The translations under genes were made by a program, and so were the position numbers. The notes below the pieces were generated by a model. It had not been told where the DNA came from. It saw only the letters and a program-made list of their open reading frames with translations, and did not search any database. This document shows, in pieces, positions 38,867-48,530 of a stretch of DNA of 64,000 bases (its first letter is position 1; each line of letters begins with the position of its first letter). This DNA is from Aculops lycopersici (taxonomy: Eukaryota > Arthropoda > Arachnida > Trombidiformes > Eriophyidae), in contig WNKI01000002.1 in the NCBI GenBank assembly GCA_015350385.1, positions 3,236,457 through 3,300,456 on the forward strand, written 5' to 3'.

Positions 38867-38928
38867 GTTATTGCTTGTTGTTACCTGAACATCTTTTTAG
38901 CAAATATTCAGGTAACAACAGCAATAAC
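38867..38928. ncRNA. Hairpin, 22 pairs with one bulge, possible small-RNA precursor
   Basis: Bases 38867-38889 pair with 38907-38928 around a 17-nt loop. All 22 pairs are Watson-Crick and one T (38875) is bulged. The 62-nt size, terminal loop and single bulge are closest to a microRNA precursor of the hairpins seen here. No known seed is claimed and expression is unknown. Confidence 0.35.
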
Positions 38929-39302
38929 AAGTAATCCACCACAATCGAGCATCGAAATTTCTCGCCTGCTCTTCTAAGCGAAAATGAGATTTGAGGAAAA
39001 GTTGCAATTTACGTTACTCAAAAAGTTGAAAAAGAAACTCTTGCAACTTTCAGTTACTAAACTTATTAAACTTTCTAACTCGAGATCAAAATCGGAACCA
39101 GTCGGTGTGTTTGCGGTTTGGCAACAGGTTATCAACTGCTTGCGGTTCCATTGCAGCGCTCATCTTTCCTTGGTAGCCAAAGGACCGGAGAGTCGCGCGC
39201 TGGCAGTTGAGAGTAAATCACAAGTTTCGATTTTGCCTCTTCTCGTTTCGGGATTTATTTCACCAAAAAGGCTAGCGGGTGGATATGAGAGTTAGAGAAG
39301 CA

Positions 39303-39334
39303 GTTGCAGTAACAGTAACAGTAACGGTAACAGT
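39303..39334. repeat. (AGTAAC)n hexanucleotide repeat
   Basis: About five AGTAAC/GGTAAC units in tandem. Confidence 0.8.
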
Positions 39335-39991
39335 TACACTTACATTGCAAACTAAACTTTGAGCGCTCGCATTTAAACCTCTCTCTTGCCGGCCAATTGG
39401 TGGAGGCAGCCAACTGGCGACCACTTGTTGCGGCCAGCCGAGTGGCACGACTTTTGCCATCGGATCTGACCGTTAGATTCCAACTGCACCAAACGGAGTG
39501 GCTTATATTGCGGCGGCAACGGCGAACAAAGATCTAGATTATTTGTTGCTTGTCCCTTTTGTTTGTTGTTTGCCACGACGAAAATGTTAAGATAGATTGA
39601 GAGAAACGACGTCTACGATGCGACCGCCGCCCAATCGTCGGCGGCGCTCTGGTTTGGATCTAAAGATTGAAAAGAGGGACGCGCAACTCGCAACCGCCAA
39701 TTAGACTACCCTTTTGCTCCGAATGACCGAAGTGGATTGAGATCCAATCTTCGGAAAGGTTGCAGCCGCAGCTCGTCACGCTCACCGAGTTGCGTCATCT
39801 ACTAATCCGTCGGTTGGTCAGTCAGTCGGCCAGCGAGCTAGTTGTTAGATAATCGGCTAGATCGGATCGATGGACTTTGTTGCAGATTAGCGATCCATTG
39901 AGCTCTGATTTCTCCCGACGCAACTTGCTGGCTTAACTCGCTCACTAGCTATCAACTCGACCGATTGAATCTCAGCTTTAGGGGATTAGAA

Positions 39992-40012
39992 AGAGAGAGA
40001 GAGAGAGAGAGT
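39992..40012. repeat. GA microsatellite
   Basis: Uninterrupted (GA)n. Confidence 0.9.
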
Positions 40013-41553
40013 GGGTTTTGCCTTAGAGATCAATGAGATGAGAATGAGGATGAGAGTTCGCATCTCAATTGGCAGTTTGCTGCTAAAGCTGCATTAGTTT
40101 GCTCTTGAGGGGGAAACTAAAACTTCGAGCGCGTTTGTCAAACGACTAGACACAACAACGCAGCGCCGGAAATCGCTAACTGTTCTGCTCGACCGACGAC
40201 AGGTGGTTCCAATTTAGTCGGCAATTTGAAAGCCACACAGCGCAACAACGATGGCAATCGATCAATCGGATGCGGCACTTCTAATGGAGCCATGGGCGTC
40301 CAATACAGACACTCATTGGAAAAATCGAGAGGAGAGAGGAACAATAGAATAGATTGAAGGCAAAACAACGTGGCCAGTCAGTCAGCCGATCGATTGGCCT
40401 CGTTAATAACGAAACGATGATGGGCGCCCGTCAGTTCGGACGATTCGTTAAAACTAAACTGAATTGCCATGGCAGTTGCTCTATCTATTCGCTTGTTTCA
40501 CCTATCGCCTCGAAATTGGTGCACAAACAAAAGATAGAATGAGAATCGGACCAGAGCAAACTAAAAGTTGAAGCCAATGACTTCCACGACAGCGATGAGG
40601 ATGGCCGGACACTTGTTGCCTCTCTATCCCCTGCTAGCTTGTCGCCCACCACACCTCACTTCATTTCTCTCTTCCTCTTCTCTTTATTCCACAAGTTGCG
40701 CAGGTGAATCGACTCTCTCTTCCTCTCTCTCCCTCGACTCTCAGAGTAAAGTTGTTCTCACTATCCTCCGCCACACTTTTCGATTTGGAGTTTAGCTTTA
40801 TTCTGGCTTTGCGACTTTGCGTCGCTTTGGTGGAGTTGCAATTCCGCCGCTAAGCTTCTAATTAGTGAGCTGGCGAAACTAACGGTCCCATTCACTCGTA
40901 TCGCTCAACAGCAGCAGGGTAAATTAACTGCATCGGTCTTGCCATTCGCCTCGGCGGGCTAGTCTCTTTCGCCATTTCCCTTACTCTCTGACTGGTTGGC
41001 TAAGCTAGAGTAACGGCGAAAGCAAGAGCTAACTGCTTTGTTGGCGGCTTTAGTTTCAACTCTAAAAACGGAATGAAGTGGCCATTCGTCGTTGTAGTTG
41101 GCAATTCGCTACCAGTGACTAAAGACTATTGCCTACGCTAACAAAGTGCGGCTAGCAAGTCTGTGAAATAAGAGAGACGGAGGGGGAGGCGCAATAATAA
41201 TAACAACAATAATGATGCTAATTCTCACTCAGTCTCTCCACTCTTAGTGAAGTGAGCTAACCCAAGTTAAGTTTAGTTTAGTTATCCAGCTAGCTGGCCA
41301 ACTATTGCTGCTACTCTTTTTCTTCCTATCCAACTTGACGAGACTGAACTCGCCAAGATCATTCGTTTCCTAGCTCCTTTTTTGCCTACCAAATACAACT
41401 TTAGCAGGCGCCAGGTTGGCATCGTCGTCGCTGTGGTCATCGAAGGCAAGTGACCAACGAACCGAAGCGCGCGTCTTGTCCTCAACTTGTCTAGATTTCA
41501 CAAAGTTTATTTCTCGAAGTCGCCACTCTAACTGCAACACAGCAAATAAGAGA

Positions 41554-41600
41554 TACTAACAGACAACCCCATCTCAAAAATCCCTACTCTCCACCCATAG
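41554..41600 (+). promoter_or_regulatory. Branch point and 3' splice site of the shroom exon
   Basis: A perfect TACTAAC lies 41 bases upstream of a pyrimidine-rich tract ending in ATAG. In the shroom frame, TAG at 41598 would be an in-frame stop, so the coding sequence must enter by splicing here in phase 0 or start further inside the exon. Confidence 0.75.
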
Positions 41601-44600
41601 ATTTCGCCGGACTCGGTGCAGCTACTGGTGGCGGCGGCGCCAGCACCGTCGCCACCTCAGGTCGGCGAGGCGCAACAGGAACAAGTGGAAGCTGCTACAG
41701 CGGAAAACAACAATGAGCAGCGATCGGCGGAAGTCGGCCAATTTCCACAGAAGCAGCAGCATCAAGTGTCACCGTCGAAGCAGGAGAAGAAGAGTTCGAC
41801 CTCCACGACGAGAGCGTCAAGCGTCGATCACACTGCTGATGGCAGCAACAACAGCAAGGCATCACCAATGGACCAGCAACAGCAGCAGCAGAGCAGGCTG
41901 GCCGCGAGTTGCGCCGCACTGGCCATCGCGCAGGTGAGACAACAAGTGGCTGGCCAGGCGGGACTGCCCACGCTGCAGCAGTTGCAGGCGCAGATACAAC
42001 AACAGCGCACTCAGCAGTGGACGGCGATGGTGCAACAACAGCAACAACAAAGAGCCGGCTCGCTAGAGGAGGTGGTTGCAGGTAAGCCGGCTGCTGGAAG
42101 CGACGTCAACGTTGGCCAGCGGCAAGTGGTTGTTGCTGGCAACGCAATGGACGGCCAGCAGCAGTCGGCAGCGCGCAGAGTGGAAATGGAGCAGGAGCAC
42201 ACGAAAAGCGGCCGTCGCGCAGGCAACACAGAGGCAACAGCAGAAGCGGCAGCAGCAAAGGCAATTGCAGACCCAAGCGCGAGTTTCAATGTGAATCCCA
42301 GTGGCAAGTTGAGTGGAGAAAAATTCTCGAATGAACAAAACACTCGAGCAGAAACCGTGTTGTTGTTGGAGGAGCAAAAAATTTTGCCGGTCGACCAGCT
42401 GACTCTATTTTCTGTCTCTTCTCAACCATCTAGCTGCCAAAAAGGAGAATTGAAATCTCATCAACAAAATGAACCAGATGATATCCAATTTGCATCTTCT
42501 CTTTCGCAAAAACAACAAGACAAACTGCAACTGCAATTAACCCAAAGCCAAAAGAGTATTAACCTTGCAAAGAATGAGCAGCAACAGCATCAACAACCGC
42601 AAGCAGCAAGTATACAAAATGCAACTGTAAATTCGAGCAACAACAACAACAACTTGCTGACCACTGCAAATGTATTAGATCACCATCAACCAATTGTTTC
42701 TAAAACTCCACCAGAAGCCTCCAGGTTCCAGATGCCGGACTCAATGAGAGTCAATATTTTACCATATAACCAGCAACATCAGCAGAACAGCCACCACCAT
42801 CAAAATTCCAACACCCCTCAAGCTTCAGGTAATTTCAATTACCACCAGCCTCATCAGCACCAAGCTAGTGGTGGTAGTAATATTGCTGCTCGCGGGCCAG
42901 TGGATCCAATTCCAGCGCCGCGAGTTGCAGCTTATCCACAACCACAACAACAGCATCAGTTGCTGGCTAGGCCGGCGAGCAAAAGTTTCGGCCAACTACC
43001 TGTTGGCGGCGGCTCTGCTTTGAGCAATGAGTTGTCAATCAATACCAGCCACCAGTCACAGGCTCAGATCCACCAAATGGCCATGATGATGAGTGGCCAG
43101 CATCACCAATCATCTAGGTCGTTTGTTGCCACCATGGCTGACGCTAATTCATCATCTAGACCCCAGCAGAAGCAACAACAAATGGCGCAGCAGGTGGTTC
43201 AGTCCGTGGTCTCGCCGCTGGCTCGACTTGGCGCCCCACTCAGCGACAACTCGACTGCGTCTCTGGCGACCGGATCGCTGAACGCCGATGAGCTAATACC
43301 AAGACTCATCGAGAGATTGGACAGAAAATTGGTTGTTATGAAGGAGGAGCAGGTGACTCTGATGCGCGAGTTGGAGCTCAACGAGCAAACTGGCCAGAGA
43401 TTGTTCGACTCAATGAAGCAACATCTTACGGTTAATGAGTTTGAGAAGATTACATTGCACGCGCAGGAGATTGAAAAGATAACCAAGTTGATATTGTCCC
43501 TGAGGTTGCGTTTGAAGCGCATTGAAACCGAACTCAAGGAACGCGAGCAAATTGGATCTCGAGCGCCCAGGCACCACCTTCATCAGAATAGTATAAGGCG
43601 AGGCAAGCAACCTATAGATAGCTCCAATAATAATGATCCAGCCACCAGTCAGCAGCAGATGGAAAACGAAGGATTAAAGTCTGATCAAGTGGCCAGGCAG
43701 CAGCAACAACAACAGCAATCGTCGCTACCAATGTCAAACATTAGAGGTGTCAGCGATCCAACATCCACAATTGGTTTGCCCAAACGAAACCACCAACATC
43801 ACGCCTCATTGCAGTTTACAGGCAACAACGACCTGTCAGCTGCAGGTCATCAAGCAGTGCCAGCAACAAACTCTAGCCCTCATCTGATGACCGCAACAAA
43901 CACTCCAACTACTACAACCACGAGCACCACCACCTCAATTATGCATTCGGTTAATAGCAATCAAAACCACAACGACTTGGTCATTGGAACAATAAGCCCA
44001 TCGGCGGCCGAAGCAGCGGCAACAAATGCTTCAACAAATTGCAAAACAAACAAAACAACAGGAAGCTCATCCTCATCAAGCGACTCCATTTTTAACAGCT
44101 CCGATTCGGCCATAGGAAGCACCACGGGCAACCACCAAGCAACTAGTCAATCCTCGTTGAGTTCCCAAACTTCAGCCAGCGGAGGCTTAACGTCGCCCCT
44201 TCAATCGCACCTATCATCACAAATTTCAGTCTCATCTCATAGCTCAATGGGCTCGTCGGTGCCTAACTCGCCACCTTTGATGTCGCCCACAACCTCAACA
44301 GCAACCACCAGCTCGTCTAACTCAGGCAGGCTAATGTGTGGCACCAAGACCACTTCCGGTCTTGTTGATGGTACCCAAGCGACAGTGAGACAGGTGGCAG
44401 CTGTGATGCCATTCAAGACGGTGGATGAGCAAAGGCAGTCAGAATCAGCGGACAACAACAGAAAGCAGCAACAAGGCAACACTAGCACCGTGACCGATAC
44501 AACAAACGACTCCATTATGTTGGCTCTAACAGAGTTCGACATCCTTATTGCCAAACGAGCTAAGCTAATCTCACAATTAGATGAAGCCCACCAGCTCGAG

Positions 44601-44813
44601 GATTGTATTGTGAAACGAAATGACATCATAGTGGAGAGGATTTTGAAGAAATACTATGATGAGAGCGAAAAAGATGGAGCTATTTCAGAGTTTAGAAAGT
44701 TTACCAAGTTGAAGGCGTTCCTATTGAAGGATACGCATGATATTGCTGATCGCATTGACAGCGCCGAGCATCAGATGATCAAGTTGAGACAAACGAATCA
44801 ATGTCTCGCCTAA
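41601..44813 (+). CDS. Shroom-family protein, terminal exon with split ASD2 domain
   Basis: Shroom proteins bind actin and recruit Rho kinase (ROCK) through the C-terminal ASD2 (SD2) coiled coil, driving apical actomyosin contraction. This exon encodes 1070 residues and ends with TAA. Residues 563-650 match the first ASD2 half: NEFEKITLHAQEIEKITKLI, then LSLRLRLKRIETEL, aligned with the vertebrate NEFDKYRMF and LLLSLSGRLARVENVL segments. Residues 974-1070 match the second half: KRAKLISQLDEAHQLEDCIVK, RNDIIVERIL and FRKFTKLKAFLL. Between them lie about 320 Gln/Ser/Thr/Asn-rich residues, where vertebrate Shrooms have only a short turn as I recall them. The first 560 residues are Gln/Ala/Ser/His-rich without a recognisable fold. 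No start codon is assigned: the exon is open from its acceptor, so upstream exons (PDZ or ASD1) are missing or distant. Identification rests on motif memory and is strong for ASD2. Confidence 0.85.
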   Translation: MSPDSVQLLVAAAPAPSPPQVGEAQQEQVEAATAENNNEQRSAEVGQFPQKQQHQVSPSKQEKKSSTSTTRASSVDHTADGSNNSKASPMDQQQQQQSRLAASCAALAIAQVRQQVAGQAGLPTLQQLQAQIQQQRTQQWTAMVQQQQQQRAGSLEEVVAGKPAAGSDVNVGQRQVVVAGNAMDGQQQSAARRVEMEQEHTKSGRRAGNTEATAEAAAAKAIADPSASFNVNPSGKLSGEKFSNEQNTRAETVLLLEEQKILPVDQLTLFSVSSQPSSCQKGELKSHQQNEPDDIQFASSLSQKQQDKLQLQLTQSQKSINLAKNEQQQHQQPQAASIQNATVNSSNNNNNLLTTANVLDHHQPIVSKTPPEASRFQMPDSMRVNILPYNQQHQQNSHHHQNSNTPQASGNFNYHQPHQHQASGGSNIAARGPVDPIPAPRVAAYPQPQQQHQLLARPASKSFGQLPVGGGSALSNELSINTSHQSQAQIHQMAMMMSGQHHQSSRSFVATMADANSSSRPQQKQQQMAQQVVQSVVSPLARLGAPLSDNSTASLATGSLNADELIPRLIERLDRKLVVMKEEQVTLMRELELNEQTGQRLFDSMKQHLTVNEFEKITLHAQEIEKITKLILSLRLRLKRIETELKEREQIGSRAPRHHLHQNSIRRGKQPIDSSNNNDPATSQQQMENEGLKSDQVARQQQQQQQSSLPMSNIRGVSDPTSTIGLPKRNHQHHASLQFTGNNDLSAAGHQAVPATNSSPHLMTATNTPTTTTTSTTTSIMHSVNSNQNHNDLVIGTISPSAAEAAATNASTNCKTNKTTGSSSSSSDSIFNSSDSAIGSTTGNHQATSQSSLSSQTSASGGLTSPLQSHLSSQISVSSHSSMGSSVPNSPPLMSPTTSTATTSSSNSGRLMCGTKTTSGLVDGTQATVRQVAAVMPFKTVDEQRQSESADNNRKQQQGNTSTVTDTTNDSIMLALTEFDILIAKRAKLISQLDEAHQLEDCIVKRNDIIVERILKKYYDESEKDGAISEFRKFTKLKAFLLKDTHDIADRIDSAEHQMIKLRQTNQCLA

Positions 44814-45283
44814 GCATCTTTAGGCATTGAGATTAATTACACACGAGAGTAATCAATAATTATAGTCCTAGTCGCAAAAGGGAGCAACAAGCAAAAAAGA
44901 GGTCCCGCAAAACTACATAGAATACAAACTATATATCAAGCAAAAATGGCAGTAAGTCTTACTAACAAACTTGACTATCAAATACTTTGAATTTCAATCC
45001 AAGGACAAGCTTTACATCAACAATTACAACATCAACAACAATATCATCATAAAAATAGTAAGAAAACAGCGAGAAGATCTCCTGGAGCGGAGGGAGGAGT
45101 GTTAGTCTTAGTAGGACGTCGACGGCAAGGACCAACACCAACCACCTGTGAGAGGAAGATCAGCACAGTAAATGACCCAGTGACACGCAACACAGAAAGT
45201 ATTATATTTCCATAACTTGCTTCCGTTTTGAGTAGAAAACTCGACCTTGAGCAAGAGACACTCAGACCAGATCAACAAAACAA

Positions 45284-45289
45284 TTTATT
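45284..45289 (-). terminator. Poly(A) signal of MED24
   Basis: AATAAA on the minus strand, about 120 bases beyond the MED24 stop. It lies inside the presumed 3' untranslated region of shroom. Confidence 0.6.
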
Positions 45290-45310
45290 TGTGATATTCA
45301 ATTCAAAATC

Positions 45311-45316
45311 AATAAA
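45311..45316 (+). terminator. Poly(A) signal of shroom
   Basis: AATAAA on the plus strand, about 500 bases after the shroom stop. It lies 27 bases to the right of the opposite-strand MED24 signal, so the two 3' ends are predicted to overlap. Confidence 0.6.
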
Positions 45317-45406
45317 TAATGAACTTCTATGAATTATATTCCATTATCAAAATATAATATAATATTCTCATCTATTTTCAACTATTCTTTCAAACAAAAT
45401 TTGCTT

Positions 45407-47656
45407 TTAGCCAATAATCATTGGAGTTGCCGAGCTCATAAGCGACTTGCCGCCACCACCTCCATCGTCCGAGCTTGTACTTGGCGTGCCGGAACTTGAG
45501 CCTAACATTGGCTGCTGTGTCGGTGGGCCGGAGGAACTTGAGCTCGCGAGGCTGGCCAAGATCGGAGGCTCCGACTTGTGCTTCGACTCCTTGATTTGGG
45601 CTAGTTTGCAAATAGCCTTGGCCGCAAACTCGCGGCTCTCGGTCGATGATAAGTTACTTATGGCCAGCACGAGCTCAAATGTGAGCTCACTCGAGAACAA
45701 ATTGATGATGTCGAGTAAGATTTCGGGCTGCAGGTGGGCAGTTATAGCCGAGGCTCGTTCGCGAGTGCAAACTACTGTTTGTTCCAGGAACAATATTGGA
45801 AATAAACTCCGATGACTCATTACTGGATCCGACAGGATCTGTTTGAACAGTCGCATTAGATTAGCAACACTATTGTTCAACTTTTCTAGCTTGCCAACAA
45901 CTTCCTGTTGCTGAAATTGTTGTTGCTGATTAGAGTTGAGGGTAACATCATCATCTGGCATCGTAACTTTCATCATCTTCGGCCCATTAACGCTACTACT
46001 ACTACTGTTTCCACTCGATTGTAAACCCGGCTCCTGCTTTATGCCATTAACGTTGAGTCTTGCTGATAATGCTGCTGTCTCTTCAATGTTGTTGTTGATA
46101 TTGTTTGAAGCCAAAGCGGCACTAGTAGGATTTGCACAGGTTTCGTGACTGCTCTTCATGCTACCTAGGTTATTATGAACTTCTACAATCGTCATGACAG
46201 CCAAATAGGCCAATGCAAAGGCGCGAGGTTGAGTTAATAGGGATTGTTTCTTCTCAACCATAAGCCAATCTGGAATAGTGTTGTTCAGCAGTGCGAGACA
46301 ACAAGCTTCGATATCAATATTAAACAAGTCGAAGGTTATATTAATAGCTCGACTAAGATCACTTGGTGATTCGTGTGAGATTAGAATCTGTTCAACAATT
46401 AGATTTGTGAAACACTCGCTCCCAATCAACTTGTGTAAACTACTTAAGCTATCAAGCGACTTGTCATCGATTGAGCCCCGACTTAAACATGGCATCAAAT
46501 TGGACATGAATATTTCATAAGTTGATAGAGTTGATATAAATTTTCCATTAACCGACTGATGAGACGACCCACCTGAGCCCGTCGGCGGCGTTTGCGTTAT
46601 ATCTGGATCGGATTGTTGTTGTGATTGTGGTTTTAGCGGTTCTTGTGGTTGTTGTTGCTGTTGTTTCTGTAGTTTAATCTTTTTCTCAAAACTTGTGGAG
46701 CATACAGCTTGTGTCGATCGAATACGATTCATTTGGACACTTCGTAACTGTTCCGCTGCAACTACCGACGGGTGATGATCTAGAGAATTGAATGTGATAT
46801 TAAATTGATGGAGTGCGATAAAATAGGGTGATTTTTCTTGTATATGAGATTGTAGACTTGGACTTGAGCTTATGGTTAGCTGAATACTTTGAAGCAGCTT
46901 GTTGATTTCATCGAACAAACTATTGCTGTATTCAATCTTGCATATAAATAGCAATGATTTTGTAAATGGTCTATTGATGAAATAATGTATCATCTCGCTA
47001 CAAATGTCTATAATGCCTATTATTGATTCTAATTGTTGATTCATAATATTGATAGATCCTGAATTTGGTGCATTCATTGAGTTGGCTTTTGATTGTTGTA
47101 GGGCTTTTTTCTTTTGCTGTAACGTTTGTGCAACTATTAGGTAGGTTTCAGCGGAACTTTGTATACACTTCAACAGCCAATTTATTAGTAACCCAAGCGA
47201 ATGGCATAGACTTAGACATTCTAATTCGGTTTCTTTGCAGGATATCTTATCTCTAAAGGATTTGAGGAATTCTATGAGACATGTGATGGACAATATTCTA
47301 CTTGGCGACCCATTTGTTTGTCGCACATTAACCGATTGGTTTGAGATGGAGCAAAGTACGGCACCATGAGAGACAAGTTCACATTGGACAGCATGTTTTA
47401 AATAAGACATGAATAATTGATTTGGAACTGGACCCACTAAAGCTTGTTTAAGTAGACAATCGGCTAGATCGTAAACATCACCGTTGACTCCTCTAGGTAA
47501 TACTTTCTTTATCTTGGCAGACCATTCGTCTTGGCTTAATTTATTCTTCCACGCCGTGAGTAGTATTGTTTTGATCGCCGTTGATCTACTATTAATAGAC
47601 GAGGCAGACCCTTCCATGATGAGGCGCTTTTGCCGTCTTGCAACAACAATGGTCAT
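45407..47656 (-). CDS. Mediator complex subunit 24 (MED24)
   Basis: MED24 is a tail-module subunit of Mediator, which links DNA-bound activators to RNA polymerase II in the nucleus. The 749-residue product is encoded without an intron. Residues about 29-105 match the family's N-terminus: an AWK segment, LPRGVNGDVYDLADCLLKQA, VGPVPNQLFMSYLKHAV and then SHGAVLCSIS, closely paralleling the human order. Near the C-terminus, FELVLAISNLSSTESREFAA followed by KAICKLA matches the human VVLAITDLSLPLGRQVAAKA block. A Gln/Pro-rich insert sits at about 335-375. Human MED24 is near 990 residues, so this copy is shorter. An in-frame TAG lies directly upstream of the first ATG. A second ATG at residue 14 (47617) has better context and may be the start. 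The C-terminus ends in a Ser/Gly tail. Confidence 0.9.
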   Translation of the reverse strand: MTIVVARRQKRLIMEGSASSINSRSTAIKTILLTAWKNKLSQDEWSAKIKKVLPRGVNGDVYDLADCLLKQALVGPVPNQLFMSYLKHAVQCELVSHGAVLCSISNQSVNVRQTNGSPSRILSITCLIEFLKSFRDKISCKETELECLSLCHSLGLLINWLLKCIQSSAETYLIVAQTLQQKKKALQQSKANSMNAPNSGSINIMNQQLESIIGIIDICSEMIHYFINRPFTKSLLFICKIEYSNSLFDEINKLLQSIQLTISSSPSLQSHIQEKSPYFIALHQFNITFNSLDHHPSVVAAEQLRSVQMNRIRSTQAVCSTSFEKKIKLQKQQQQQPQEPLKPQSQQQSDPDITQTPPTGSGGSSHQSVNGKFISTLSTYEIFMSNLMPCLSRGSIDDKSLDSLSSLHKLIGSECFTNLIVEQILISHESPSDLSRAINITFDLFNIDIEACCLALLNNTIPDWLMVEKKQSLLTQPRAFALAYLAVMTIVEVHNNLGSMKSSHETCANPTSAALASNNINNNIEETAALSARLNVNGIKQEPGLQSSGNSSSSSVNGPKMMKVTMPDDDVTLNSNQQQQFQQQEVVGKLEKLNNSVANLMRLFKQILSDPVMSHRSLFPILFLEQTVVCTRERASAITAHLQPEILLDIINLFSSELTFELVLAISNLSSTESREFAAKAICKLAQIKESKHKSEPPILASLASSSSSGPPTQQPMLGSSSGTPSTSSDDGGGGGKSLMSSATPMIIG

Positions 47657-48416
47657 CTATAGTTCTTTTTTAGTCGTAATTATGGTGAATATTTTCGAAC
47701 AGTCTTGAGAGGTAAGGTTTATATAATAGATGAATATGGACACATTTTATTTATCCAATGTGTTTTCCTCTCGCCCTGCGCGCCCATTCTAGATGCACGG
47801 ACTTGTTTGCCGGCCACCTCTGACAGGACCGCGTTTTAAATGGTAGACGGCGCCACCGTCTACGCGACGAGTTGCACACAAAACTTTGTATGGTCGGTTC
47901 GCGTGTTCGGAGAGCATAACAAACACAAGCACTCAAACAAACTGCAGTTTGCAGATGGATGCCAGAGATTAGCCAGCCTTCATTGCAAACGCCATTCACC
48001 TTTACCTTTACCTGTTCACCGCACAACTTCATGTTATTTTGTACCGAAAATATTCCTAGAATATCCAGCACGCGGCATGAATTTGCAATGGAGTTGTAGT
48101 AAAATTGTGGGATTGAGAGTAAGAGAAAAATTTCAAGTTTTTTTTGGTCCCTCTCCAAGTACTAATTGAAAATCAGTGCACATTCTCTCCTCGTCTCATA
48201 GTCGCACCTCAACAATGAAACGGATCGTGTGCCCATCTCATAAGTATCATATGGTTGCAGTGGCAACCTGATTGAGGGAGGAACCGGAAGTTGAGGGAAA
48301 GAAAGTCGCTATAGCATCAACCCAAATCAACGACGACCCAAGTCTCAGTTCTCCAATGTTATTTGAGCTGAAATGACCATCGCTAACTAGGATCATCCTT
48401 ATGAAGTTGTTATCAT

Positions 48417-48430
48417 TGCAATGCATTGCA
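48417..48430. repeat. 14-bp perfect palindrome
   Basis: TGCAATGCATTGCA is self-complementary. Confidence 0.8.
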
Positions 48431-48514
48431 TTGTTGTCCAACTGCAACAACTAAAACTACAGCAGGCAGCCTAATTGGCCAGCCGACGAGAGTCAGTTCA
48501 GTTGAGCACACCAA

Positions 48515-48530
48515 GCTACTGGCCAGTAGC
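48515..48530. repeat. 16-bp perfect palindrome
   Basis: GCTACTGGCCAGTAGC is self-complementary. Confidence 0.85.

Larger units (their letters stand above)
24559..41600. other. 17-kb non-coding stretch, intron or intergenic
   Basis: It runs from the gene B donor to the shroom acceptor. No frame in it shows a domain I recognise. It contains CT/GA microsatellites, two poly-C runs (28594-28606 and 31218-31227), an assembly gap, and the longest hairpins of the window (25634, 29335, 31666, 38867). If the gene B exon or gene A exon belongs to shroom, this is a single large intron. If not, it must also hold the missing shroom upstream exons or promoter. Confidence 0.5.
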
